This document shows positions 24,346 to 34,001 of a stretch of DNA of 64,000 bases, in pieces (within the stretch, counting starts at the first letter, position 1; each line of letters opens with the position of its first letter). A model generated the notes under the pieces. That model did no database searches and was not told the origin of the DNA. It worked only from the letters and a program-made list of their open reading frames with translations. Source of the stretch: Phycisphaerales bacterium (GTDB taxonomy: Bacteria > Planctomycetota > Phycisphaerae > Phycisphaerales > UBA1924); contig JAVJVK010000001.1 in assembly GCA_040221175.1 (NCBI GenBank), positions 434,001 through 498,000 on the forward strand, read 5' to 3'. Made by a program: the position numbers and the translations under genes.

Positions 24346-26130
24346 GTGAGTGCAAACAGAATCCTATCGACTGTGACGGTGGTGACCGCGATGCTGCTGG
24401 CGTCGCTCGCCCCGGCCCAGCAGACCGTCCTGCGCCTGCCCATGAGGACGGCCGGCCCCAACACGCTCGACCCAGCCCAGGGCTCGACCACCTACGAGAA
24501 CATGGCCGTGTCGCAGGTCTACGAGACCCTGCTGCAGCCAAAGTACACCGACCCCAACGAACTCGAGCCGCTGCTGCTTGCCGAGATGCCCACCAGCTAC
24601 ACCGACGACCAGGGCCGCAAGGTCTGGAAGTTCAAGCTGCGTGAGGACGCCAAGTTCCACGACAACGCGTGCTTCCCCGATGGGGAGGGGCGTCAGGTGA
24701 CGACCGACGACGTGTTCTACTCCTGGAAGCGTCTGGCCGACCAGCGCGCCAGCGAGGGCAAGAACTGGTGGCTGCTCAAGGACACCATCGTCGGCTTCGA
24801 CGAATACAAGGCCCGCCAGGACCAGGCGCCCGAGTTCGACTACGACGCACCGGTCGAGGGCCTGCGCAAGCTCAGCGACACCGAATTCGAGGTCGTGCTC
24901 CAGCAGCCGGTGTACCGCTTCATCTGGGTCCTCCAGATGTTCCAGACCTCCATCGTGCCACGCGAGGCCGTCGAGCACTACAACGCCAACGGCCAGAACG
25001 GCTTCTCGGCCAACCCCGTGGGCACGGGACCGTTCATGTTCCGCGAGTGGCGGCCCAAGCAGTCGTACGTGGTGGTCAAGAACCCCGAATATCGCGAGGT
25101 CTACTACCCCAGCGAGGGCTGGTCGGCCGAGGACGTCGAGCGCGGCCTGGCCGATGCCGGCGGCAAGCGAATTCCGATGGTCGACCGCCTCGAGTTCGCG
25201 ATGTACGTCGAGAACAACCCGCTGTGGCTCGACTTCGAGAACGAGAAGCTGGGCTACATCGAGCTGCCCTATGACTTCTTCGAGAAGGCCTTCAACGCCC
25301 GCACCAAGCGCATCGACCGTGGCCTCAGGCGCAAGGGCGTGACCTACGTCGTCGAGCCGCAGCTGGACTTCATCTTCCGCTCGTTCAACATGGAAGACGA
25401 ACTCGTGGGCGGGTACACGCCCGAGAAGGTTGCACTTCGCCGCGCCATCAGCCTGGCCAGCGACCTCAACGAGATCAACGAGTCGTTCTACGCCGGTCTG
25501 TGCACCATCTACGACGGTCCCATTCCGCCGGGCCTGGACGGCCACCCCGAGGGGCACAAGGTCGAGGACAGCTGGATGGGGCCCAACCTCGAAGCCGCTC
25601 GCGAGCAGCTCGAGCTGGCAGGCTATCCCAACGGCCAGGGCCTGCCGCCCATCGAGTACGTCACCAGCCGCGGCGGCCAGAACAAGGAAATGACCGACAT
25701 GCTGGTCCGCCAGCTCTCGCAGGTCGGAATCCGCCTTGAGCCCGTGCTGGTCGACTTCCCTGATCTCATCGCTCGCGTCAACCGCCGCGAGGTTCCGTTC
25801 TTCGGCTTCGCCTGGGCCAGCGACTACCCCGATGCGGAGAACAACCTGGCGCTCTTCTACTCGCCCAATGCCTCGCCGGGCAGCAACCACGGCAACTACA
25901 GCCGGCCCGAGTACGACGCGATGTACGAGAAGGCTCGGCTCATGGAGCCCGGGCCGGAGCGCACGGCGATGTACGAAGAGATGCGTGACATGATCATCGC
26001 CGACGCGCCGTTCGTCGGAGCGCTCGCGCGGAACCGCTACTTCCTGATCAACGACCACATGAAGAACGCCAAGCCCACCCAGCGGTTCTGGTCGTGGTTC
26101 AAGTACTGCGACACCGACCAGACCCGCTAA
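24346..26130 (+). CDS. peptide ABC transporter substrate-binding protein (Opp/Dpp family)
   Basis: This periplasmic binding protein (594 aa) captures peptides or similar ligands for the following permeases. It has a signal peptide (ILSTVTVVTAMLLASLAPAQQ), then LRLPMRTAGPNTLDPAQGSTTYENMAVSQVYETLL (typical Opp opening) and WKFKLREDAKFHDN... TTDDVFYSWKRL. AAGGAGG lies right before a GTG at 24346, which I take as the start. Ligand cannot be told. It is followed by two permease genes in one operon. Confidence 0.92.
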   Translation: MSANRILSTVTVVTAMLLASLAPAQQTVLRLPMRTAGPNTLDPAQGSTTYENMAVSQVYETLLQPKYTDPNELEPLLLAEMPTSYTDDQGRKVWKFKLREDAKFHDNACFPDGEGRQVTTDDVFYSWKRLADQRASEGKNWWLLKDTIVGFDEYKARQDQAPEFDYDAPVEGLRKLSDTEFEVVLQQPVYRFIWVLQMFQTSIVPREAVEHYNANGQNGFSANPVGTGPFMFREWRPKQSYVVVKNPEYREVYYPSEGWSAEDVERGLADAGGKRIPMVDRLEFAMYVENNPLWLDFENEKLGYIELPYDFFEKAFNARTKRIDRGLRRKGVTYVVEPQLDFIFRSFNMEDELVGGYTPEKVALRRAISLASDLNEINESFYAGLCTIYDGPIPPGLDGHPEGHKVEDSWMGPNLEAAREQLELAGYPNGQGLPPIEYVTSRGGQNKEMTDMLVRQLSQVGIRLEPVLVDFPDLIARVNRREVPFFGFAWASDYPDAENNLALFYSPNASPGSNHGNYSRPEYDAMYEKARLMEPGPERTAMYEEMRDMIIADAPFVGALARNRYFLINDHMKNAKPTQRFWSWFKYCDTDQTR

Positions 26131-26165
26131 GACCGGTCACGAGCACGAAAGGCGGCTGAACCGGC

Positions 26166-27755
26166 ATGTGGGCGTACGTCCTCCGACGCATCCTGTACAA
26201 CATCCCCGTGTACATGGGGGTGATCCTTTTTCTCATGATCCTGCTGCGCCTCACCGATCCCGTGACGGCGTACCTGGGCAAGTATCCGACCTACGACCAG
26301 TACACCACCAAGCGTTCGGACTTCGGACTGGACAAGCCGCTTCTGGGCGACTGGCAGATCGGTGGCCGAACGTGGGAGTCGCGTGAAGGCGGTCTCGGCG
26401 GGAGCTACCTGGAGAAGGGCCGCGGCACCGGCAAGGCCCACGTGCAGTGGACCTTCGACCTGCCCGCGGGCACGTACAAGGTGCAGGCCACCTGGCCATC
26501 GATCGAAGACAACGATGGCAACGCGCAGTCGGTCGGAGAGGCGGGCCTGGTCTGGGTGCGCCTCATCGAGGGCGACATCGCGCTGCGCACGGTTTCCATG
26601 GATCAGACGCGTCCTCCACGTTCGATCGAGGTTGATGGCACGGGTTGGGCCGATCTGGGAAGCGTGGACTTGTCGTCGGGCGACCCGTTCACGGTGCGCG
26701 TGCTCGATGATTCGAGCAAGGGGGTGGTCATCGATGCCATCCGCATCGAGCCCGTTCGCGTCGCCACGGGTGAAGTTCCAGGGCCCATGGTTGCCGACGC
26801 GGATCCCGACGCCCCGAACGTCGAGATCGTGGACGATCCCTGGACGGTCGGGGGATGGGCCCGCAGCCTGTGGGACAATCAGTATTTCGCCGCATTAGGC
26901 CGCATCGTGACGCTGCGATTCAATCAGAAGAGTTGGTCGGTCGAGAGCCAGAGCGTGGGCGAGATCATCGCCACGTCGATCGTGCCCAGCCTCTCAGTCA
27001 CCCTGCCGGTGCTCGTGCTGACCACGCTCATATCAACGAGCCTCGGCCTGCTCGCGTCGTTCAATCGTGGTAAGCCGCTCGATCGCGGCGTGATGTTCCT
27101 GGCCGTGCTGGGCATGAGCATCAGCTACCTGGTATACGTGATCGTGGGGCAGTACTTCGGCGCCCAGTGGCCTCGCCTGGCGTTCGATCTGGAGATCTTC
27201 TCGACTTTCGGGTACGAGCCGGTGCTGCCGATCTGGTCGCAGGTGAAGCAGGGCCTGATCGATAACGGGGTCGAGGATCCGGGCTTCTTCAACATCCTGC
27301 TGTCGTGGTTCGGATCGGTGCCCAAGTCGCTGAGCAAGTGGCCCTATTACTGCCTCCTGCCGGTCATCATCGGCGTTATCGTGGCGATGGGCTACGACAC
27401 GCGGTTCTATCGCGCCGTGATGGTCGAGGAGTGCAACAAGGACTACATCCGCACGGCCCGCGCCAAGGGCGCCAGCAATCGGCGGGTGATGTACCGCCAC
27501 ATGCTGCGAAATGCGCTCATTCCGATCATCACGCGCGTGATGATTTCGTTGCCCTTCATCATCATGGGCTCGCTGCTCGTGGAGATCTACTTCGGCATTC
27601 CGGGCATGGGCCAGCAGCTCTTCACGGCGATCACGAACAAGGACTTCCCGGTCGTCGAGGCCATCACGGCCCTGCTGGCGGCGCTGTTCATCATCACCAA
27701 CATCCTGACCGACGTGCTCTACGCCGTGGTCGATCCGCGGGTGACTCTGAAGTGA
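26166..27755 (+). CDS. Opp-type ABC permease B with periplasmic golvesin/CBM-like insertion
   Basis: One of two membrane subunits of the transporter. TM1 is at about 9-28, followed by the usual loop (YDQYTTKRSDFGLDKPL). Then residues about 61-237 are inserted before the normal QYFAALGRIVTLRFNQKSWS segment. The insert contains HVQWTFDLPAGTYKVQATWP, VSMDQ, WADLGSVDLSSGDPFTV and GVVIDAIRIEPV, closely following the golvesin/xanthan-lyase CBM pattern. The permease core returns with TMs from about 275, an EAA loop (EECNKDYIRTARAKGASNRRVMYRHMLRNALIP) and terminal helices. At 529 aa it is about 190 longer than standard OppB. Confidence 0.9.
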   Translation: MWAYVLRRILYNIPVYMGVILFLMILLRLTDPVTAYLGKYPTYDQYTTKRSDFGLDKPLLGDWQIGGRTWESREGGLGGSYLEKGRGTGKAHVQWTFDLPAGTYKVQATWPSIEDNDGNAQSVGEAGLVWVRLIEGDIALRTVSMDQTRPPRSIEVDGTGWADLGSVDLSSGDPFTVRVLDDSSKGVVIDAIRIEPVRVATGEVPGPMVADADPDAPNVEIVDDPWTVGGWARSLWDNQYFAALGRIVTLRFNQKSWSVESQSVGEIIATSIVPSLSVTLPVLVLTTLISTSLGLLASFNRGKPLDRGVMFLAVLGMSISYLVYVIVGQYFGAQWPRLAFDLEIFSTFGYEPVLPIWSQVKQGLIDNGVEDPGFFNILLSWFGSVPKSLSKWPYYCLLPVIIGVIVAMGYDTRFYRAVMVEECNKDYIRTARAKGASNRRVMYRHMLRNALIPIITRVMISLPFIIMGSLLVEIYFGIPGMGQQLFTAITNKDFPVVEAITALLAALFIITNILTDVLYAVVDPRVTLK

Positions 27756-27768
27756 GAGGGGCGAGGCG

Positions 27769-29208
27769 TTGAGCGGATCGTTGCTGGACCGCAAGATCGA
27801 AAGCGAACTGGCCGAGGGCAAGGTCGGCTGGTTGAAATCGCTGCGCCGCTCACGGGCGTTCCGGACCTTCGTGCGCGACAAGGCGGCGGTCGTCGCCCTG
27901 TGCGTTATCGCCGTCTATATCTCGATCGCCGTGCTGATCGTCGGGTCGCAACTGGCCAACAAGATCTCGGGTGGTCGCCTGTCGGACACGTTTATCGTCA
28001 AGGAGCTTTCGCTCGAGCGCTCGACCGAGCGCGTGGGCCCAGACAGCCTGCCGGGCTTCTTCGAGCAGGCTGGCCCGGCCAAGCAGATCGAGCACGCCGA
28101 CTTCTACATGTCCGACATCGAGCGTGCCCTCAGCCGCCAGGATCCGCAGGTCGCCCTGGATGCGATCTCGTTCGCCGAGCGCGACGTGGCCGAACTTCCG
28201 GTGGAGGAACTGCGCGAGTTGATGACGCAGGCGCGCGATCAGCTCGAACTGGTCGACCAGCTCTACCTCGATCTGGAGCTCTTCCGGGAAGATCTCGCGT
28301 ACGCACGCGACGACCTGGAGTTGGCCGAGACCGAGGAAGAAGCCGAAGAGCTGCGGGCCGAGATCGAGGCGCTTGCCGCGTCGATCCCCGAAGCGAAGAT
28401 AGAGCTGGACGCGGCCATCGAGCAACTGCAAGCCGACGTACGGGCGCTGCTGCCCGACCCGACGGGGTTTGACGGGATCATGTACGACCTGCGGCTTTCG
28501 CTGGGCACCGACACGGCGGGGCGGTCGATCCTCTGGCGAGCGATCTACTCGATTCGCGTGGCAACGCAGGTTGGGCTGGTGTCGGCCATCATCGCCGTCG
28601 TGGTGGGGGCCTTCCTGGGCGCGACGGCTGGCTTCTTCGGCGGCTGGGTCGATCACTCGATCGTGTGGCTCTACTCCACGCTTTCCAGCGTGCCCTACAT
28701 CGTGCTGCTCACCGTTGTGGCGTTCGTGTTCGGCTCGATGGAACTCACCGTGCCGTTCACCGACGGCATCAAGGTGCACCAGACGCTCATCCCGATGTAC
28801 GTGGCCTTCGGTGTCACGTTCTGGATCGCGCCATGCCGGCAGATCCGCGGCGAGGCGCTGAAGATTCGCTCGCTCGACTACGTCCAGAGTGCCACGGCCC
28901 TTGGCGCAGGGCGGTTCTATATCCTGCGCAAGCACATCATTCCCAACGTGCTGTTCCTGGTGTTCATCAACTTCTCGCTGATCTTCATCGGCGCCATCAA
29001 GAGCGAGGTCATCCTCAGCTTCCTGGGCATCGGCGTGCAGGGCCAGCCGAGTTGGGGCGTGATGATCAGCGAGTCTCGCAGCGAGGTGCTGAACCAGTTC
29101 TTCTGGCAGATCGGCACCGCCACAGCGTTCATGTTCGGGCTGGTGCTGGCGTTCAACGTCTTCAGCGATGCGCTGCAAGACGCGTTCGACCCCAAGCACG
29201 CCCGCTAG
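27769..29208 (+). CDS. Opp-type ABC permease C with extracytoplasmic coiled-coil insertion
   Basis: This is the second membrane subunit (479 aa; usual about 300). It starts with TTG at 27769 after GAGGGGCGAGG. After TM1 (about 41-60) residues about 110-228 form an acidic helical hairpin or coiled coil (VEELRELMTQARDQLELVDQ, then ETEEEAEELRAEIEALAASI). The normal core resumes with SLGTDTAGRSILWRAIYSIRVATQVG and an EAA loop (GEALKIRSLDYVQSATALGAGRFYILRKHIIPNV). The insertion lies in the same loop as in permease B, so both face the binding protein. No ATPase gene is in the operon. Confidence 0.9.
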   Translation: MSGSLLDRKIESELAEGKVGWLKSLRRSRAFRTFVRDKAAVVALCVIAVYISIAVLIVGSQLANKISGGRLSDTFIVKELSLERSTERVGPDSLPGFFEQAGPAKQIEHADFYMSDIERALSRQDPQVALDAISFAERDVAELPVEELRELMTQARDQLELVDQLYLDLELFREDLAYARDDLELAETEEEAEELRAEIEALAASIPEAKIELDAAIEQLQADVRALLPDPTGFDGIMYDLRLSLGTDTAGRSILWRAIYSIRVATQVGLVSAIIAVVVGAFLGATAGFFGGWVDHSIVWLYSTLSSVPYIVLLTVVAFVFGSMELTVPFTDGIKVHQTLIPMYVAFGVTFWIAPCRQIRGEALKIRSLDYVQSATALGAGRFYILRKHIIPNVLFLVFINFSLIFIGAIKSEVILSFLGIGVQGQPSWGVMISESRSEVLNQFFWQIGTATAFMFGLVLAFNVFSDALQDAFDPKHAR

Positions 29209-29231
29209 GTCCGCAAGTACCAAATAAAAAC

Positions 29232-29263
29232 CACACGCTCTCGCCTTCCCGCAGGAGCGTGTG
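29232..29263 (+). terminator. hairpin after the permease operon
   Basis: CACACGCTC (29232-29240) and GAGCGTGTG (29255-29263) form a 9-bp stem 24 bases after the permease C stop. A second hairpin (AAACACG at about 29283-29289 with CGTGTTT at about 29313-29319) follows. The first lacks a good T-run on this strand; the second ends in TTT. Confidence 0.55.
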
Positions 29264-29440
29264 ATTGCATCTGCGCAGAAAAAAACACGACGTCCGACAG
29301 CAACCGGGCGCCGTGTTTAGGAGGAGAGAGACAAGACAAGACAAATATGCGCCGGTTTTTCTGGCACGCCAGCCATTCTTGAAAGAAAATGTTCAGAGGG
29401 TTGGATCCTGGCGATCCTGCGAGCGAGAGGGGCGAGCGAG

Positions 29441-32050
29441 ATGCTGATCGGGCGTCGTATTTCCGTCATGGCGGGCTTTGTGCTCGCATTTTGTCTGGCA
29501 TGGCCGCTCTCGGCGGGCGTGCGGGTGACTTCGCCCGATGCGCGACTGATCATCGCCTCTGAGACGCTGCCCGGCACGATCGACACCGGCCAGTGGTCGC
29601 TCATGGTGTGGGTCTTTGCCCAGGAAGCCACGACCGAGCCCAACTCGATCCTCACCGTCGGCGGCCATCTGGCGGTGGTTGCCGCCCCCGATGGGATCGA
29701 GGTCACCGCTCAGCACGATGCATACCAGGCCTCGCTTCGGCTCGACACGCCCTTGGAGCCTGGCCGCTGGCACCTGCTCGCGGTGTCAGTCGATTATCGG
29801 GCCAGACTCGCGGCCGCATGGCTGGCCACCGATCAGGGAGACGTGAGCGAGTCCGAGATCGGATCGGCTTCCGATCGCCTTCGCCGAGCGACCGATGCCC
29901 GGCAATTTGCCCGTGATCGCCAGCAGGTTGGACGGCCGCAGGTCGGGCCGCGATCGGCGGTTCGGTCCCTGGGTCTTGGTCAGGCATCGCTCGACGCGCC
30001 CGACCCGATGCTCGTGCCTGACGGCTCGGGCCTGCAGCTGGGCGCCTCGCCGCTGGGGCTTCCTTCGGCAATGCTGGTGTTCGATGCATTGGCGATCCGC
30101 AACCACCCGCTGAATGACACCGACGTTCGACGGGTCTGGCTCAGCCGCGATTACTACGCGCCGCACGGCCTGGACACGCGCGACGACGGGGGGCGGATGG
30201 ACGGGTGGCGTGGTTGCGAGTTCCTTGCGTTCCACGCCGTCGGCCCCGGACCCATTGGTCCGGGCCTGCCAGATGACAAGGCCTCGTACGTAGGCGGGCC
30301 GGTCAGGCCGACCAATGTCATACTCCTCACGCAACCCAGAGAGCGCATCGAGCCGCTGAGTTACGCATTCATGACGGTCGTGCCCGTGCCATACGCGGCG
30401 GGCCTTGTTCATTCCAGCCGGCTCGAACCTGACCTGGACGGATTCTTCGAGATCGAGCGTCCGCCCTTCGATGCGCCGACGGAAGCCATCGGTCCGCTCG
30501 GCGAAAAGGGCCGCATGCTGGCCACCGAGCCCACCGGCCTCCTGCGCGTGCTCGTCAGTGCAAATAGCCGGGGCGTTCGCGGTACGCTGGGGCCGCAGCC
30601 CTGGCCCGAGGGCTTTGCGCATGGGTTCGTGCAAGCCCTCTTACCGCGCATGGCGGGGGTGCTGATGCGGCCAGCGACTGTGATCGACGTTCGCGGTGGC
30701 TGGTTTGGCCTGGATACGTCACAATCCACGCCTGACGTGACGCTCGTCCGCCCGCTGCACGCGCGCACCGACGCCTGGGCAGACTGGACACGCTTTGGCA
30801 GCGGGACCCTGCCCGCCGTCAGCCGAGGACCGGGGCCGGCAATGAGCATCTCGCCCGGCGGGGTGTATCGGCTCAGGTGCGGACCGGTGGACGGCAGCCT
30901 GCTCCGGGCCGATGAGCCGCTGGTGGTACGTTCGACGCTACTTGCCTTCCCGGGCTCAAGCACGCTGCTGTGGACGCCCGAGCGTGGCTTCATGCAACAC
31001 GGCGAGGGCCTGCCGACCGGTGGGCAGGCTGAGGTTCCGCTCGATACCACGCGCGTTGCGCTCACGTTTACTGACGACGATCGGTTCATCGGCGAAACCC
31101 TGCTCGTGCTCGGCAGGGTGGTCGACGTACGTCCGGGCGACGCGGTGGTCGTGATCGCCGGCCCGGCTCGCGGGTCGGTTTCCGTCGTGACTGCAGCCGA
31201 AGTCGCCAACGGCGTGACATCCGTGACGTTGTCTCACCCGTTTGGTCATCGACCCGAGGCGGGGGCCGAACTTCGGATTGGTCCGTGGCGCTTCGTTTCC
31301 GTGGAGCATCGATTCGAGCCGGTGCCCGCCGGCGACGATCGCAACTGGCGCGGTCAGGTGCTTCGTGCGGCGGACGACGATCTGCTGGGCCTGATGCACT
31401 ATGCCACCAGCGCATGGCGACCGGACGTGGATGGGTACCTCTTCGGGTCGGCCGGCCAGAGCGGCCAGGGCTACACGCCGCAACTGGAGAGCGCTTTTCC
31501 GGGTTCGCTCGCTGCGTGGGCCGTTGAATCTCAGGTGGACGTGTGGATCCAGGGCCTGGCCCAGCAAAGCTCTCAACCCAGCGTCATGCGCGAGTACCTT
31601 GATCGATTGCGCGTGGGCCTGGGCGAAGATGCCGAGATCATCTGGGCCAGCGATGGGGTGCATGCGCATACGACCCATCATGCGTGGCATCGCTATCTCG
31701 AAGAAAACGCCGCCGATGCGGGCGTCGCGGCGATCTTCGCCGTGGGCCATCCCAGGGTGGGCTCGTACTTCGCCCAGGCCGCCAGCGGCATGCGGACAGA
31801 CGATGCACACTTCTCGAGCTTCGGAAGCCGGGTCATCGCCGAAGCCTGGCTCGACCAGTTGCGGGACCTGACCGGGGGCCCTTGCGAGCGGGCCGATCAC
31901 AACCGCGACGGCGTGGTCGACGTGTTCGATCTTCTGGCGTTCCAGTCGGACTGGCAGGACCGCAATCCCAGGGCCGACCTCGACGGCGACGGCGAGTTCT
32001 TGATCTTCGACTTCCTCCTGCTTCTGACCGCTATCGACCAATGTCGGTGA
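29441..32050 (+). CDS. secreted LamG-like / SGNH-hydrolase-like protein with dockerin-type tail
   Basis: The 869-aa protein has a signal peptide (VMAGFVLAFCLAWPLSAG), then a LamG/ConA-type domain (WSLMVWVFAQEA... LEPGRWHLLAVSVDYRARLAAAWL). A region around 620-810 looks like an SGNH hydrolase: GSAGQSGQG near the start (possible nucleophile Ser), and DDAHFSSFGSRVIAEAWL near the end (Asp-x-x-His). The C-terminus (about 815-869) carries two half repeats, HNRDGVVDVFDLLAFQSDW and DLDGDGEFLIFDFLLLLTA, ending IDQCR, a variant of the GC-dockerin tail. The substrate could be an acetylated polysaccharide. GAGGGGCGAG precedes the ATG. Confidence 0.7.
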   Translation: MLIGRRISVMAGFVLAFCLAWPLSAGVRVTSPDARLIIASETLPGTIDTGQWSLMVWVFAQEATTEPNSILTVGGHLAVVAAPDGIEVTAQHDAYQASLRLDTPLEPGRWHLLAVSVDYRARLAAAWLATDQGDVSESEIGSASDRLRRATDARQFARDRQQVGRPQVGPRSAVRSLGLGQASLDAPDPMLVPDGSGLQLGASPLGLPSAMLVFDALAIRNHPLNDTDVRRVWLSRDYYAPHGLDTRDDGGRMDGWRGCEFLAFHAVGPGPIGPGLPDDKASYVGGPVRPTNVILLTQPRERIEPLSYAFMTVVPVPYAAGLVHSSRLEPDLDGFFEIERPPFDAPTEAIGPLGEKGRMLATEPTGLLRVLVSANSRGVRGTLGPQPWPEGFAHGFVQALLPRMAGVLMRPATVIDVRGGWFGLDTSQSTPDVTLVRPLHARTDAWADWTRFGSGTLPAVSRGPGPAMSISPGGVYRLRCGPVDGSLLRADEPLVVRSTLLAFPGSSTLLWTPERGFMQHGEGLPTGGQAEVPLDTTRVALTFTDDDRFIGETLLVLGRVVDVRPGDAVVVIAGPARGSVSVVTAAEVANGVTSVTLSHPFGHRPEAGAELRIGPWRFVSVEHRFEPVPAGDDRNWRGQVLRAADDDLLGLMHYATSAWRPDVDGYLFGSAGQSGQGYTPQLESAFPGSLAAWAVESQVDVWIQGLAQQSSQPSVMREYLDRLRVGLGEDAEIIWASDGVHAHTTHHAWHRYLEENAADAGVAAIFAVGHPRVGSYFAQAASGMRTDDAHFSSFGSRVIAEAWLDQLRDLTGGPCERADHNRDGVVDVFDLLAFQSDWQDRNPRADLDGDGEFLIFDFLLLLTAIDQCR

Positions 32051-32148
32051 ACCCACGCCATCCTGCCGCCATATATCCTCTCCGCCGCCGATAGCCGATG
32101 TAGCCCTTGGCGATCGGTTCTTGCACGGTTCGAGGGGAGCAGGCGTTC

Positions 32149-33957
32149 ATGGGTATCGAAGCCGTCATCGTGCTGGGCATCGTGGCGGCGGTGCTGCTGG
32201 CCCTGATGTTCACCCGGATCGCGGCCGACGCGATCATGGTGTCCGCATTGACGGCCCTCCTGGTGGTGCCCGTACCGACCGATACGGGCATAAAGCTGGG
32301 CGTGTTGGATCCCGGTCAGGCCATCGGTGGATTCGCGAGCACGGGCCTGGCGACGGTGGCGGTGCTCTTCGTCGTCGTGACGGGCCTGAGAGAAACCGGC
32401 GGCATCGACTGGATCTCGGCCCGCGTTTTGGGTCGGCCGCAGTCCATGCGGACGGGCATGGTGCGCATGACGCTTCCGGTTGCGGGCATGAGCGCCTTCC
32501 TGAATAACACGCCAGTGGTCGCCCTGATGATCCCGGCTGTCTCCGACTGGTGCAAGCGCACGGGGTTGTCGCCGTCCAAGTTCATGCTGCCGCTGAGCTA
32601 TGCGGCCATCCTCGGCGGCACGTGCTCGCTCATCGGCACCAGCACGAACCTGGTCGTGGCGGGGATGGTCATCGATCAAGTTGATCCGGACCAGCTTGAT
32701 CCCATCGGCATGTTCGACATCACCTGGGTAGGCCTGCCATGCGTGGTGGTTGGCCTTGCCTTCCTCCTGCTCCTGGGGCCCAGATTGCTGCCGAATCGCG
32801 GCTCGCCGGCCAGCGTCATGGCCGATCCCAGGGAGTACACGCTCGAGATGATCGTGCCAGAAGGCAGCACGCTGGCAGGAAAGACCGTGGAGGCCGCGGG
32901 CTTGCGGAATCTGCCCGGGTGCTTTCTGGTGGAAGTCGAGCGCGAGGGTGGTGTGATGGCGGCGATGGGGCCCCACACCGTGCTCCGCGCAGGCGATCGC
33001 CTCGTGTTTGCGGGCGTCGTCGAAGCGATCAAGGACCTCCAGGCGTTGCGCGGATTGACGCCGGCGACCGACCAGGTGTTCAAGCTCGATTCTCCTCGTT
33101 TTCGCAGACGCTTGTTCGAGGCGGTCGTCTCGCGCACGAGTCCCGCGGCTGGGCAGACGATCCGTGCCGGTCGGTTCCGCAATACCTACGACGCGGTGGT
33201 CATCGCCGTGGCAAGAGAGGGCGAACGGTTGAAGGGCAAGCTGGGCGACATCGAGCTCAAGCCCGGCGACACGTTGCTGCTCGAAGCAGACCCGGGCTTT
33301 GCCGACCGACACCGCAATTCGCGCGACTTCCTGCTTGTCAGCGCGTTGGAAGACTCGGCGCCACGGCGCCACGCCCGCGCGCCGCTGGCGGCCGTGTTCC
33401 TTGCGGGAATGGTTGCGCTTGCCGCCCTGGGCGTGCTCGATATGCTCGCCGCCGCCCTGGTGGCCGCCGGGCTGATGGTGGTCACGCGGTGCTGCACCAT
33501 CACCGAGGCCCGTCGCAGCATCGACTGGTCGGTCCTCATCGTCATCGGCGCGGCCCTGGGGCTCGGTGAGGCGCTGCGCGTATCTGGCGCTGCGGCCGGC
33601 ATTGCCGACGTCATTCTCGGCACCGTGGGACAACATCCGTGGATGGTGCTGCTTGCGATCTACGTGATCACGAGCCTGGCAACGGAGGTGATCACGAACA
33701 ACGCGGCGGTCGTACTCGTGTTTCCGATCGCCGTCGATGCCGCGACACGGATGGACGTCAGCCTGATGCCCTTCGTGATCGCCATCATGATCGGTGGCTC
33801 GGCCAGCTTCGCGACGCCACTGGGCTACCAGACCAACCTGATGGTCTACGGCCCGGGAGGTTACCGATTTGCTGACTTCCTGCGCGTCGGCATTCCGATG
33901 AACGTGATTATCGGGATTACGGCCGTAATTCTCGCGCCACTCGTCTTCCCGTTCTGA
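32149..33957 (+). CDS. SLC13/DASS-type transporter with two TrkA-C domains
   Basis: The 602-aa protein has two groups of membrane helices separated by two cytoplasmic RCK-C (TrkA-C) domains: about 210-300 (EYTLEMIVPEGSTLAGKTVEAAGLRNL... AGDRLVFAGVV) and about 310-395 (VVSRTSPAAGQTIRAGRFRNTYDAVVIAVAREGERL). The repeated substrate/sodium motifs FLNNTPVVALMIP and ITNNAAVVLVFP are present. Substrates in this family include sulfate, phosphate and dicarboxylates; sulfate would suit the nearby sulfotransferases, but that is only inference. GGGAG precedes the ATG at 32149. Confidence 0.88.
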   Translation: MGIEAVIVLGIVAAVLLALMFTRIAADAIMVSALTALLVVPVPTDTGIKLGVLDPGQAIGGFASTGLATVAVLFVVVTGLRETGGIDWISARVLGRPQSMRTGMVRMTLPVAGMSAFLNNTPVVALMIPAVSDWCKRTGLSPSKFMLPLSYAAILGGTCSLIGTSTNLVVAGMVIDQVDPDQLDPIGMFDITWVGLPCVVVGLAFLLLLGPRLLPNRGSPASVMADPREYTLEMIVPEGSTLAGKTVEAAGLRNLPGCFLVEVEREGGVMAAMGPHTVLRAGDRLVFAGVVEAIKDLQALRGLTPATDQVFKLDSPRFRRRLFEAVVSRTSPAAGQTIRAGRFRNTYDAVVIAVAREGERLKGKLGDIELKPGDTLLLEADPGFADRHRNSRDFLLVSALEDSAPRRHARAPLAAVFLAGMVALAALGVLDMLAAALVAAGLMVVTRCCTITEARRSIDWSVLIVIGAALGLGEALRVSGAAAGIADVILGTVGQHPWMVLLAIYVITSLATEVITNNAAVVLVFPIAVDAATRMDVSLMPFVIAIMIGGSASFATPLGYQTNLMVYGPGGYRFADFLRVGIPMNVIIGITAVILAPLVFPF

Positions 33958-34001
33958 GGTGGATCCCGGCTCGTCCGCACGCCGGGCGCTAGGCTCGGCA
34001 C

